Positions 50,081 through 58,640 of a stretch of DNA of 64,000 bases are shown here, piece by piece. A program made the position numbers and the translations under genes. How positions within the stretch are numbered: the stretch's first letter is position 1; each line of letters begins with the position of its first letter. Below the pieces are notes generated by a model. The model was not told where the DNA came from and searched no databases. It saw nothing but the letters and a program-made list of their open reading frames with translations. The DNA is from CAIWHR01 sp963726775 (GTDB taxonomy: Bacteria; Pseudomonadota; Gammaproteobacteria; Burkholderiales; Casimicrobiaceae), in contig CAVSDL010000001.1 of NCBI GenBank assembly GCA_963726775.1, forward strand, positions 1,178,001 to 1,242,000, written 5' to 3'.

Positions 50081-50839
50081 TCAAAGGCCGGGGACCGCCG
50101 GCTGCGATTCGACGACACCGGCACGGGGTGCTTCAACCCCTGTCGTGCCCGGTTTTTCGGAGAGCAGCTTTTCGATCTGTCCGACGAAATCGCGTTGGTC
50201 GGGTGTGACGTTGCTTCCGAAGCTCTGCACGCTCCGGCCGCCGCGGTCCACCAGGTACTTGTGAAAATTCCATTTCGGCCCCTGGCCCGTCTTGGCGGCG
50301 AGTTCCGAGTACAGCGGGTGTTTGTCGAGGCGCGCGACGCTCGATTTCTCGAACATCGGGAATTCCACGCCGTACGTCGACCGGCAGAACTCGGCGACTT
50401 CCTTGTTCGAGCCGGGTTCCTGCGAGCCGAAATCGTTCGACGGAAAACCCAGCACGACCAAACCGCGATCGCGGTATTTTCGGTACAACGCCTCCAGCCC
50501 TTCGTACTGCGGCGTGAACGCGCAATAGCTCGCGGTGTTCACGATGAGCAGCACCTTCCCCGCGTACTGGCAGAGCGACTGCGGAATGCCTGCCTGCAGG
50601 CTCTTGAAAGTATGACGAAGGAGAGGCGCGCAGTCGGCGTCGGACGCCGGCGCTGCAGCCAGCCATGCACGCGTCGGGGGCACAACAGAAATGGAGCGCT
50701 CGGAGGCGAGGTCCGCGGCGCTGGAGGTTGCGACGGAGGCCAGGAGCGCCATCAACGATACGGTTCGCCATGGCCGCCATCGGCGCGTCCCGCATTGCCC
50801 CCTGGAATTGCAACGCGCCGCCACCGTGATTGGCAGCAT
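50081..50839 (-). CDS. Glutathione peroxidase-family protein, exported
   Basis: A 252-residue thioredoxin-fold peroxidase preceded by a signal-like segment (TVSLMALLASVATSSAAD). Catalytic block: VLLIVNTASYCAFTPQYEGL with the peroxidatic Cys, GFPSNDFGSQEPGSNKEVAEF (Gln), and the Trp/Asn in KWNFHKYLVDR. Members reduce hydroperoxides using thioredoxin or glutathione. About 60 residues between the signal and the catalytic block are unusual. The start is uncertain (50839 or the longer 50872). Divergently transcribed from a B12-photoreceptor-like regulator, with overlapping promoters. Confidence 0.86.
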   Translation of the reverse strand: MLPITVAARCNSRGQCGTRRWRPWRTVSLMALLASVATSSAADLASERSISVVPPTRAWLAAAPASDADCAPLLRHTFKSLQAGIPQSLCQYAGKVLLIVNTASYCAFTPQYEGLEALYRKYRDRGLVVLGFPSNDFGSQEPGSNKEVAEFCRSTYGVEFPMFEKSSVARLDKHPLYSELAAKTGQGPKWNFHKYLVDRGGRSVQSFGSNVTPDQRDFVGQIEKLLSEKPGTTGVEAPRAGVVESQPAVPGL

Positions 50840-50877
50840 CGGACGGCAGTCCTTCGCTAGCGCAGACCCCATACTAT

Positions 50878-50951
50878 TGTCCTGGACATAATCGTGAACG
50901 ATGGATACAATACAGGAGATTCGTTAAGGCGTCAATTGTATGTCTTGGACA
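50878..50951. promoter_or_regulatory. Paired operator palindromes and divergent promoter
   Basis: TGTCCTGGACA (50878-50888) is a palindrome with 5-bp arms; TGTCTTGGACA (50941-50951) repeats it with one change 63 bases on. On the plus strand TGGACA (50883-50888), 17 bases, TACAAT (50906-50911) reads as a good promoter whose -35 lies in the first palindrome. On the minus strand TTGACG-N17-TATTGT is possible. This fits autoregulation by the MerR-type protein and control of the divergent peroxidase. Confidence 0.5.
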
Positions 50952-51899
50952 ATTATCGAGACCATGGATAATCGAGGCGTCATTCTCAACATCAGCGCAG
51001 TCGAGCGCGAAACCGGCCTCTCCAAGGACGTCCTGCGCGTCTGGGAGCGCCGCTATGCGTTTCCCAGGCCGTCGCGCGACGACAACGGCGAGCGCCAATA
51101 CACCGTCGTGGAAATCGCGAAGCTCCGGGCCATAAAGCGTCTGATGGACGTCGGGATGCGCCCCGGCAAGATCATCCGCTGCACGCAGGACGAACTCAAT
51201 TCATTGGCCGATGCGCGCATCGCCCCGCGTGGAGGCGAGATCGCGCCCGCGCTCGAACGGAACATCGTGGCGATGCTTCGCGGCAACGACACGCATGGGT
51301 TGCAGAACGCGCTCGCCAACATGTTGATGAAGCAGGGTCTGCAGCGCTTCGTACTGGAGACGCTGACGCCGCTCAATCGCGCGGTGGGAGATGCGTGGAT
51401 GCGTGGCGAGCTCGAGGTCTTCGAGGAGCACCTGTACACCGAGCAGCTGCAAGTCGCCCTGCGGACGGCGATCAACGCGTTCCCGCGACAGACGGGTGCG
51501 CCGAAGGTGCTGCTGACGACTTTCCCCGGCGAGCAGCACGGGGTCGGCCTGCTGATGGTCGAGGCATTGCTGGTGCCGGAAGGATCGCAGTGCATCTCGC
51601 TTGGCGTTCAGACACCCGTCGACGATATCCGGCGGGCGGCCGTTGCGCACAATGTGCAGTTGGTCGCACTTTCCTTTTCCGCAGCGTTTCCGGTTCGGCA
51701 GGCGAGCGAGGGCCTCGCGACGCTGCGGCGGCAGCTGCCGCCGACAATTACGCTGTGGGCGGGCGGGGAAATGACGCGTCGCGTGCGCAAGACACTCCCC
51801 GGCGTCGTGCTGATTCCCGATCTCGCGGCGACGATCGGGGCGCTGAAGAGCTGGCGCACGCATTGGGCTCAAACGGGCCAAGTTTCGACATCCGCGTAA
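50940..51899 (+). CDS. CarH/LitR-like MerR regulator with B12-binding photosensory domain
   Basis: A 319-residue protein: MerR helix-turn-helix (NISAVERETGLSKDVLRVWERRY, residues about 18-40), four-helix cap, and a Rossmann B12-binding domain. The cap keeps the W-x9-EH signature (W153, E163, H164) and the Rossmann domain the E-x-H-x-x-G motif (E198, H200, G203), both used by light-sensing adenosylcobalamin repressors. Predicted to bind DNA in the dark and release in light. An alternative start at ATG 50964 would leave the second palindrome just upstream of the gene and fits the family N-terminus better. Confidence 0.82.
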   Translation: MSWTIIETMDNRGVILNISAVERETGLSKDVLRVWERRYAFPRPSRDDNGERQYTVVEIAKLRAIKRLMDVGMRPGKIIRCTQDELNSLADARIAPRGGEIAPALERNIVAMLRGNDTHGLQNALANMLMKQGLQRFVLETLTPLNRAVGDAWMRGELEVFEEHLYTEQLQVALRTAINAFPRQTGAPKVLLTTFPGEQHGVGLLMVEALLVPEGSQCISLGVQTPVDDIRRAAVAHNVQLVALSFSAAFPVRQASEGLATLRRQLPPTITLWAGGEMTRRVRKTLPGVVLIPDLAATIGALKSWRTHWAQTGQVSTSA

Positions 51900-51961
51900 C
51901 CGCCGTTCTTCGCAAAGCGCATGGCCATCCGCTTGCGGACGGCCGTGTAACATGATCGGTC

Positions 51962-52951
51962 GTGGTCACCGCCGTCATCCTTGCCGCACTCTATATTGGC
52001 GGCATCGCCGCCTATGTTGCCTGGGCGGCGCCCGCCGTCGCGCAGGGAGCGGCTGCGGCCCCGTTCATTGCCGGCGCGGTTCTCATCTACTGTGCGGTCC
52101 CGGTCCTCGCCGCTACGTCGTGGTTCGCGCTGGCGTGGCTTTACCGCGCACCGCGCCCTCCGGGGATGCAGATCGGACTGGGCAGGACCCGGCGTCTCGT
52201 CGTGGACGAAATGCGCGCCATTGCGCTCAACGGACCGCGGATGGCATTTTGGTGGTGGTGCCTGCGCGACCCGGAACCGGCTCGCGCGGTGGCGCCGGTG
52301 CTGTTGCTTCACGGGGTGCTGTGCAACGCCGGGGTCTGGAAGCGTCTGCGGCGGCGACTGGCGGAACGCGGGATCGGTCCCGTGTACACCTTGTCCTACG
52401 GGCCACCGTGGGCTTCGATCGAGTCATTTGCCGAAGAAGCCGCTGCGAAGATTCGCACGGTTCTTGCCGCGACCGGCGCGCATAAGATCACGCTCGTCGG
52501 TCACAGCATGGGGGGCCTTGTAGCCCGTGCCTACCTGCGACGCCATGGCTGCGACCACGTGCGCCGCATCGTGACGCTGGGAACTCCGCATCACGGTAGC
52601 GTCCACGCGTGGCTCCTTCCGGGTTTGTGCCTCGCCGAGCTACGGCCCGGCAATCCGTGGCTGGTCGGACTCAACGGCGATGCCACCGAGGCGCCTTCCG
52701 TGCGCTGCGTTTCGCTGTGGTCGTGGCATGACTCGATGGTTGCGCCGCAAACGAGCGCGCGTCTCGACGGTGCTGTGAACATCGAACTCGCGGGCATCGG
52801 CCATAACGCACTGCTCAATGACCGTGATGTGTTCGTGCAGGTGGCGATCGAGCTCGAGCGCGCCGCGCGCGAGGCCGACGCGGAATTGGAGCCGCGTGCG
52901 CTGGCCGGCGCTTCCCGGCAATCAACTCCTACCAGTGAATTCCCTGAGTGA
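51962..52951 (+). CDS. Membrane-anchored alpha/beta-hydrolase (lipase-like)
   Basis: A 329-residue protein with two N-terminal membrane segments (about residues 1-25 and 30-60), then an alpha/beta-hydrolase domain: oxyanion strand VLLLHGVLCNAGVW, nucleophile in LVGHSMGGLVARAYL, LGTPHHGS, and a C-terminal His in GIGHNALL. This is the pattern of triacylglycerol lipases and esterases. Start GTG 51962. Its 3' end overlaps the end of the convergent acyl-CoA reductase gene by 23 bases. A lipase next to the neutral-lipid island may be meaningful. Confidence 0.83.
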   Translation: MVTAVILAALYIGGIAAYVAWAAPAVAQGAAAAPFIAGAVLIYCAVPVLAATSWFALAWLYRAPRPPGMQIGLGRTRRLVVDEMRAIALNGPRMAFWWWCLRDPEPARAVAPVLLLHGVLCNAGVWKRLRRRLAERGIGPVYTLSYGPPWASIESFAEEAAAKIRTVLAATGAHKITLVGHSMGGLVARAYLRRHGCDHVRRIVTLGTPHHGSVHAWLLPGLCLAELRPGNPWLVGLNGDATEAPSVRCVSLWSWHDSMVAPQTSARLDGAVNIELAGIGHNALLNDRDVFVQVAIELERAAREADAELEPRALAGASRQSTPTSEFPE

Positions 52952-54923
52952 GCTGGGCGAACGCCATTTGTTCGGGCGTGAGCTGCTGCTGTTGGGCCTC
53001 GTCGCCCTTCTTTCCCTGCGCGGCCGCGGAATCCGGGAACATGTTGAATGCCGCGTTGAGCAGGATCTGGGTGAGGCGCGGGGCGGCGGCGTGGCAGATC
53101 GCCCCGAAGATGCCGAGCCGCGTGGCAATGCGCACCGGCTTGTAGACAATTGCCTCGACGACGAGATCGGCCGCCTGCTCCGGCGACAAAGTGGGCACGT
53201 TCTGGTACATCTTCGTCGGCGCGATCATCGGCGTGCGCACCAGCGGCATGTTGATCGTCGTGAAATTGATTCCCTTGTCGAGGAATTCCGAAGAGGCGCA
53301 CGCGGAAAAGGAATCGAGCGCCGACTTCGACGCCACGTACGCGGAGAACCGCGGTGCGTTCGACAGCACGCCGATCGAGGAAATGTTGATGATCTGGCCA
53401 CGCTTCTGCGCGATCATCTTCGGGAGGAATCCCATGATGAGCCGCAGCGATCCGAAATAGTTGAGCTGCATCGTTCGCTCGAAATCGTGGAAGCGGTCGA
53501 ACGAGTTGATTACGCCGCGGCGTATCGACCGTCCGGCGTTGTTGACCAGGTAATCGCAGATCCCGTGTTCCTTCAGCACGCGCGCGATCAAGGCGTCGCA
53601 CGATGCCAGATCCGACACGTCGCAGGGATAGGTCCAGCTGCGCCCACCCGCCGCTTCGATTTCCTGCTTCGTCTCGACGAGCTTCTCCTCGCCCCGCGCT
53701 ACGAGAATGACCTTCGCGCCGGCAGCGGCCATCTTGACCGCCGTCGCCTTGCCTATGCCGGAGGACCCGCCGGTGATGACGATGACTTTGTCCTTCACGC
53801 GGCCCGACAGCGTCCTGTCGATGAAGAGGTCCGGGTCGAGGTTGCGCTCCCAGTAATCCCAGAGCGTCGGCGCGTAGGTTTCGAGGGACGGCACCGCAAT
53901 ACCGGACCCCTTCAGGGCCTTCGTCGTTTCCCGGTTGTCGTAGCGGGTCGGCCAGTTGATGAACTGAAACACGTCCTTTGGGATGCCGAGGTCGATCAGC
54001 ACCGACTTGATCATCCGCTTGACCGGCGACAGTGAACCGATGCCGTAGAGGATCGGCGCCGGAATGAATCCGAACATTCGCGCATTGAGGCGCATCGTCA
54101 TCTGCGGCGCATGTCCCGCTCTGGCCATGATGTTCATGACCTCGCCGATCCGGTGCGGCTCGGGGTCCGTCAGGTGGAAGCATTTGCCGTCCAGACCTTT
54201 CTTGTGGGCCAGAAAGTCCATGGCGTCGGCGACAAAGTCCACCGGCACGATGTTGAGCCGTCCGCCCTCGATGCCGATCGTCGGCATCCACGGCGGCAGC
54301 GCTTTCCGAAGCTTCTGGATGAACTTGAAGAAGTAGTAGGGGCCATCGATCTTGTCGATGTAGCCGGTCTTGGAGTGGCCGACGACAAATCCGGGGCGGT
54401 AGACGCGAAAGGGCCGACTGCATTCCGCGCGAACGATGCCCTCGGAATCGTGCTTGGTCTTGAAATAGGGGTGGTCGAGGTCTTCGGCTTCCTCGAACAT
54501 GTCCTCGCGAAACACGCCGTCGTAGAGGCCCGCCGCGGCGATCGAGCTCGCGTGGTGGAAGCATCCGGACTGGATCGTCTCGGCGAATCGCACCGCGTTA
54601 CGCGTGCCGTCGACGTTGGCGATCTGCTGCTCCTCGGCGCTGGCGGCGAGATCGTAAATCGCGGCGAGATGAAAAAAGTGCTTGACCTTTCCCTTGAGCG
54701 CCTTCAGATCGGCGTCGCTCACGCCCAGGTTCTTTTTGCCGAGATCGCCGAATATGCCGATCACCTCCTTGTCCGTGGCGCCCCAGTACTCCCCGCGGAG
54801 CCGCTCGAGCTTCTTCTGGGACGATTTGCGCACGAGCACGTAGACGGGTTCGCCGCGCTTCAGCAGATTGGCGACGAGAAATCGGCCGATGAAGCCGGTT
54901 GCGCCTGTGACAAAGTACGCCAT
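52929..54923 (-). CDS. Bifunctional fatty acyl-CoA reductase (fatty alcohol-forming)
   Basis: A 664-residue two-domain SDR protein resembling, from memory, Marinobacter MaACR/Maqu_2507 (about 661 aa), which reduces acyl-CoA to aldehyde and then fatty alcohol with NADPH. N-terminal extended SDR: FVTGATGFIGRFL (NADP fold), FFHLAAIYDL, active-site Tyr/Lys in HPYFKTKHDSE, GRLNIVPVDFV. C-terminal classical SDR from about residue 375: VITGGSSGIGKATAV, LVNNAGRSIRR, FERTMQLNYFGSLRLIMGF, YVASKSALD. AAGGAGGAAG precedes the ATG. It supplies alcohol to the wax ester synthase 1.5 kb away. Confidence 0.93.
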   Translation of the reverse strand: MAYFVTGATGFIGRFLVANLLKRGEPVYVLVRKSSQKKLERLRGEYWGATDKEVIGIFGDLGKKNLGVSDADLKALKGKVKHFFHLAAIYDLAASAEEQQIANVDGTRNAVRFAETIQSGCFHHASSIAAAGLYDGVFREDMFEEAEDLDHPYFKTKHDSEGIVRAECSRPFRVYRPGFVVGHSKTGYIDKIDGPYYFFKFIQKLRKALPPWMPTIGIEGGRLNIVPVDFVADAMDFLAHKKGLDGKCFHLTDPEPHRIGEVMNIMARAGHAPQMTMRLNARMFGFIPAPILYGIGSLSPVKRMIKSVLIDLGIPKDVFQFINWPTRYDNRETTKALKGSGIAVPSLETYAPTLWDYWERNLDPDLFIDRTLSGRVKDKVIVITGGSSGIGKATAVKMAAAGAKVILVARGEEKLVETKQEIEAAGGRSWTYPCDVSDLASCDALIARVLKEHGICDYLVNNAGRSIRRGVINSFDRFHDFERTMQLNYFGSLRLIMGFLPKMIAQKRGQIINISSIGVLSNAPRFSAYVASKSALDSFSACASSEFLDKGINFTTINMPLVRTPMIAPTKMYQNVPTLSPEQAADLVVEAIVYKPVRIATRLGIFGAICHAAAPRLTQILLNAAFNMFPDSAAAQGKKGDEAQQQQLTPEQMAFAQLTQGIHW

Positions 54924-55236
54924 GACCTTCCTCCTTGCGATGACTCGGGCGCCGGCAACCCGCCTCGGGTTGCCGCGCTGCGGTGGCGTTCGGCTTGCGG
55001 AATGCGGAACAGCAGGGCTCGCGCCGGGGTGGCCGGGAAATTCGGGTCCGGTCGGTGCGAGGTCGATTATACCGGCGCGGACTCCGGGCCGCGGGAGGAG
55101 CGCGAATCGCGGAATGGACTCGCCGCCATGGCCGTAACCGAGCCGTGGACGTTTAGTATGATTGGTCTAAGTTCGCGGTCTACAATCCGTAGCGGACCGC
55201 GCGCGGTACCGGCGAAATCCTCGAGGAGGGCGCACC

Positions 55237-55746
55237 ATGCTGAAAAAAGCCAAGGCCGAAAGCAAGAAGCACGACGTTCGCGAAAAGACGGACATTTCCC
55301 AGGCGGTGCTCGATTCGTCGCACCAGATCTGGCTCGCCGGACTGGGCGCGTTTGCCCGAGCGCAGCAGGAAGGGACGAAGGTTTTCGAGACTCTCGTCAG
55401 GCAGGGCGAGCGGTTGCAGAACAGGACCAAGCAGGTCGCCACGGAGGCCGCGGCGGCCGCACGTGGCGCCGCAACGGCGAAAGCGAAGGAGATGCAGCAC
55501 ATGGCCGGTGGAACGTGGGACAAGCTCGAGCAGGTGTTCGAGGACCGCGTTGCGCGAGCACTGTCGAAACTCGGCGTCTATACGCAAAACGATGTCCAGA
55601 AGCTCGCCGAGCGCGTCGACGTTCTGGCGGCGGCAGTAAACAAGCTCATGAGAACCACCTCCGCTGCTTCGAAGGTGGCAACCTCGCCCGAAAAAAAATC
55701 CGGCAAGAATCCGCGGACCCGCCGCCCCAAGGTCGCGCGAAAGTAA
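55237..55746 (+). CDS. Phasin-like polyhydroxyalkanoate/lipid granule-associated protein
   Basis: A 169-residue protein of the PHA granule-associated (PhaI/PhaF) type: SHQIWLAGLGAFARAQQEG, amphipathic helix with Ala-rich repeats, ERVDVLAAAVNKL coiled region, and a Lys/Arg-rich tail (KNPRTRRPKVARK). GAGGAGGGC precedes the ATG. Such proteins coat storage inclusions; with no PHA synthase in the window and wax ester genes on either side, coating of wax ester bodies is a reasonable inference. Confidence 0.85.
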   Translation: MLKKAKAESKKHDVREKTDISQAVLDSSHQIWLAGLGAFARAQQEGTKVFETLVRQGERLQNRTKQVATEAAAAARGAATAKAKEMQHMAGGTWDKLEQVFEDRVARALSKLGVYTQNDVQKLAERVDVLAAAVNKLMRTTSAASKVATSPEKKSGKNPRTRRPKVARK

Positions 55747-55959
55747 TCGCCGCCGCCGACCAGCGGTCATGCCGCGACATCGCGCAGGGAATCGATCGCT
55801 GGTGTCCGAAACCGGGTCAGGAAAGGCGCGCCACCGTCACCAGACGGAGCGTTGAGATCTGGCCGCCGGCGGGCCCGCCGAAACCGCGGAGCACGTTGCG
55901 TCGCGGGGTGAAGTCGACGGCGCTGCGGCGCGTGCCGCGTTCGCCGACCGATTGTTCAA

Positions 55960-56238
55960 TCAGTCGCGGTTGAGCCTGTCGACCTGCTTCACGTAGTTCT
56001 GCATCGCCTCGGCCGCGCTCATCCCCTTCAACTGGGCCCAGGCATCGTGCTTGGCGCCTCCGACAAAATCGAAGCCGCCGGGACGATCGCCCTTCGCGTC
56101 CCCTTCGGTCGCCTGCTTGTAGTACGAATAGAGCTTCAGCAGCGTCGCGTTGTCGGGCTTTTTCCTGGTCTGTTTGGCCGCCGCGGCGGCGGCCTCGAAT
56201 TTGGCTTTCAGATCGTCGTTTTTCGGCGCGGCGGCCAT
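55960..56238 (-). CDS. Acyl-CoA-binding protein
   Basis: A 92-residue four-helix ACBP. LLKLYSYYKQATEGD (ligand-contact helix) and HDAWAQLKGMSAAEAMQNYV are diagnostic. AAGGAGG stands before ATG 56238, which is preferred to GTG 56244. ACBPs buffer and deliver long-chain acyl-CoA; bacterial copies are uncommon. Here it is divergent from the wax ester synthase and close to the acyl-CoA reductase, both acyl-CoA users. Confidence 0.92.
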   Translation of the reverse strand: MAAAPKNDDLKAKFEAAAAAAKQTRKKPDNATLLKLYSYYKQATEGDAKGDRPGGFDFVGGAKHDAWAQLKGMSAAEAMQNYVKQVDRLNRD

Positions 56239-56379
56239 TCCCACTCCTCCTTGGCGATCGGTTTCGGATGCCCGTATTTCTATGCTACTTTAGCGCGAAG
56301 CAGAAAACGCGTGCAACCGGTACGCCGGTCGGCGTTCTCCGGTCCGTTGTCGTTCCCGATCGCCCGCTCCCGAACCCCG

Positions 56380-57834
56380 ATGACTAGGCGCGAAAAAATC
56401 CCGGCCGTCGATACCGCGTGGCTGCGGATGGACCACCCGGAAAACCTGATGATGATCTGCGGCGTGCTCTGTTTTCGCGAGCGCGTCGCCTTCGAAGCGA
56501 TGCGGACTGTCGTCGCAAAGCGCTTTCTCCACTTCAAGCGTTTCCTGCAGCGACCGGTGCAACTACAGGCGGCAGCGTACTGGGAGGCCGCCGCTGGTTT
56601 CGACATCGATCATCATGTCGTTCGCGTCGCCTTACCCCGCGCTGCCGGCAAGAGGGAGCTGCAGGCGCTCGTAAGCCGCCTTGCGAGGACGCCGCTCAAC
56701 CCGGCCCGGCCGCTTTGGCAATTCCACGTTGTCGAGAACTACCGTGGCGGCAACGCGCTCATCGCGCGCATTCACCACTGCTACGCCGACGGCATAGCTC
56801 TGGTGCAGGTACTGCTGTCGATGACGGATGTCGCACCGCACGGCCCGCCGGCGATGCCGAGCCCGGCCGCGAAAAAGGGACGTGCGACGAAGGGCGATCC
56901 TTTCGCGGATCCGATCATCGCGCCGTTCTCGGATGCGATGAGACAGGCGCTCAAGGTCGGGTCGACGCTGCTCGAAAAAGGCGTAGGCATCTGGCAGCAG
57001 CCGTCCAAAGCGCTCGCATTGGCCGAGCAGGGCGGTGCCATTGCCGGCGAGATCGCCAAGCTCGCGCTGATGGGACAGGATTCGCCGACACGTTTCAAGG
57101 GTACGCCAGGCGTAGCCAAGCGTGTCGCGTGGGCCGAACCGATTCCGCTCGACGAAGTGAAGACGGTCGGCAAGGCGTTGGGGGCGTCGGTCAATGACGT
57201 CCTACTTTCCTGCGTTGCGGGAGCCTTGCGCGAATATCTGGTTTACAAGGGCGACGCCACGGATGGGGTGATGATGCGCGCGCTGGTGCCCGTCAACCTG
57301 CGCCCGCCGGAAAAGGCCTGCAAGCTGGGCAACCAGTTCGGCGTCGTCTTCCTCGACCTGCCGATCGGCATCGAGAATCCGGTCGAGCGGCTGTACGCGG
57401 TGCGTGCCAACATGCGGTCGCTGAAGGATAGCTTTCAGCCGATTCTCACGCTGGCGCTCCTTGCCGCTGCCGGAGCGGGGCCCAAGATACTGCAGGACCA
57501 GCTCGTCGCCGTGCTGGCGAAGAACGCGAGCGCCGTGATGACCAACGTGCCCGGTCCGCAGCAGCCGCTCTACCTCGCCGGCGCAAGGATCGAGCAATTC
57601 ATGTTCTGGGTGCCGCAATCCGGCGATCTCGGGATGGGCGTGTCGATCCTGTCATACAACGGCGAGGTCCAGTTCGGCCTCATCACCGACCGCGGCTTGT
57701 GTCCCGACCCGGAGCGGGTGATCGCGCGCTTCGGCCCGGAATTCGAAAGACTCGCGCTCACGACGCTGCTTTCCCCGTGGCCGCGGGAGGGCGACCTCGA
57801 TCCCGAAGTTGCCGCGGCCATGGTATCGGGGTAG
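56380..57834 (+). CDS. Wax ester synthase/acyl-CoA:diacylglycerol acyltransferase
   Basis: A 484-residue WS/DGAT that esterifies fatty alcohols (or diacylglycerol) with acyl-CoA. Features: DTAWLRMDHPENLMMI at the start, the PLWQFHVVE block, catalytic HHxxxDG as HHCYADG (H132-G138), the ND motif in SVNDVLLSCV, and NVPGPQQPLYLAGARI near the end. Start ATG 56380. It completes wax ester synthesis from the alcohols made by the reductase at 52.9 kb. Confidence 0.94.
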   Translation: MTRREKIPAVDTAWLRMDHPENLMMICGVLCFRERVAFEAMRTVVAKRFLHFKRFLQRPVQLQAAAYWEAAAGFDIDHHVVRVALPRAAGKRELQALVSRLARTPLNPARPLWQFHVVENYRGGNALIARIHHCYADGIALVQVLLSMTDVAPHGPPAMPSPAAKKGRATKGDPFADPIIAPFSDAMRQALKVGSTLLEKGVGIWQQPSKALALAEQGGAIAGEIAKLALMGQDSPTRFKGTPGVAKRVAWAEPIPLDEVKTVGKALGASVNDVLLSCVAGALREYLVYKGDATDGVMMRALVPVNLRPPEKACKLGNQFGVVFLDLPIGIENPVERLYAVRANMRSLKDSFQPILTLALLAAAGAGPKILQDQLVAVLAKNASAVMTNVPGPQQPLYLAGARIEQFMFWVPQSGDLGMGVSILSYNGEVQFGLITDRGLCPDPERVIARFGPEFERLALTTLLSPWPREGDLDPEVAAAMVSG

Positions 57835-57852
57835 CGCCGCGGCGAAAGGCGG

Positions 57853-58629
57853 TCAGTCCAATTCCGAGAGGGCGAGCTCGACGTCGAGCCGCTCCATCGC
57901 GTCGGCCGGCCTGCAGGCGGCGGCTTCCCTGTACAGCTTCTCGGCGTCGTCCAACCGCCCCTTGCCGAAAAGCATGATGAGGCCGTTCGCGTATTCGACG
58001 CGGGCAATCGCCGAATCGGGGTTCAGCCGCATCGCCTTCTCAAAATACTCGATCGCCGAGTCCTTCTTCGCGCCATACGTCACCGCCGCCACGATCGCTC
58101 CCACCTTGTCGATCACCTCGGCCTGGTAGGCGCCGTACGCAATATGCGCGTCCGCGTGCTTCGGCTCGAGTCGGATCGTGGCGAGCAGCGCGTCCTTTAT
58201 CTGGCCGCCCAGGCCCTGCGCCAGCGCCTTGGCGACCGAGACTCCCTGGCTGTAGCGGCCCAGGGCAAAGGCGTGGAAATAATGTGCGTTCGCATCCTTG
58301 GGCGCTTCGGTGCGGCGCGCCTCCGCCCACCCCGCGGCCTCCTCGAACAACGCGATCTTCGCCTTGTCGTTCTTCTCGAGGTACGTCGCATAGACGACCT
58401 GCGCCTTGACCGCGGCGTTGATCCCGGATCCGCCGGCGTCGATTCCCGCCTCGACGGCCTTTCCGAATTCGCCCACATGGTAGTGGCGCCACGCGTCCTG
58501 CACCGCATTGTCCCCGGGAAACGATTCGCAATCGCCCTTGTGCAGACGTGGCCACTGCTTCTTCAAACCCGCCCCGGCGAAATGCGACGCCACCATCGCA
58601 TGGGGAAATTTGTTCCACTTCTTCGCCAC
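57853..58629 (-). CDS. TPR-repeat protein
   Basis: A 258-residue helical protein with tetratricopeptide-like repeats: AVQDAWRHYHVGEFGKAVEAG, AHYFHAFALGRYSQG, SAIEYFEKAMRLNPDSAIA, RLDDAEKLYREAAACRP. It probably acts as a scaffold. Start GTG 58629 with AAGGAG six bases upstream. It begins 11 bases after the TetR stop, so the two share a transcript. No membrane segment or signal is seen. Confidence 0.82.
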   Translation of the reverse strand: MAKKWNKFPHAMVASHFAGAGLKKQWPRLHKGDCESFPGDNAVQDAWRHYHVGEFGKAVEAGIDAGGSGINAAVKAQVVYATYLEKNDKAKIALFEEAAGWAEARRTEAPKDANAHYFHAFALGRYSQGVSVAKALAQGLGGQIKDALLATIRLEPKHADAHIAYGAYQAEVIDKVGAIVAAVTYGAKKDSAIEYFEKAMRLNPDSAIARVEYANGLIMLFGKGRLDDAEKLYREAAACRPADAMERLDVELALSELD

Positions 58630-58640
58630 GATGGACTCCT

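Noticed and set aside
55800..55959. Small minus-strand ORF after the acyl-CoA-binding protein (ends TLRLVTVARLS)
   Set aside because: Looks faintly protein-like but has no credible start codon or ribosome binding site of its own and no recognisable family.
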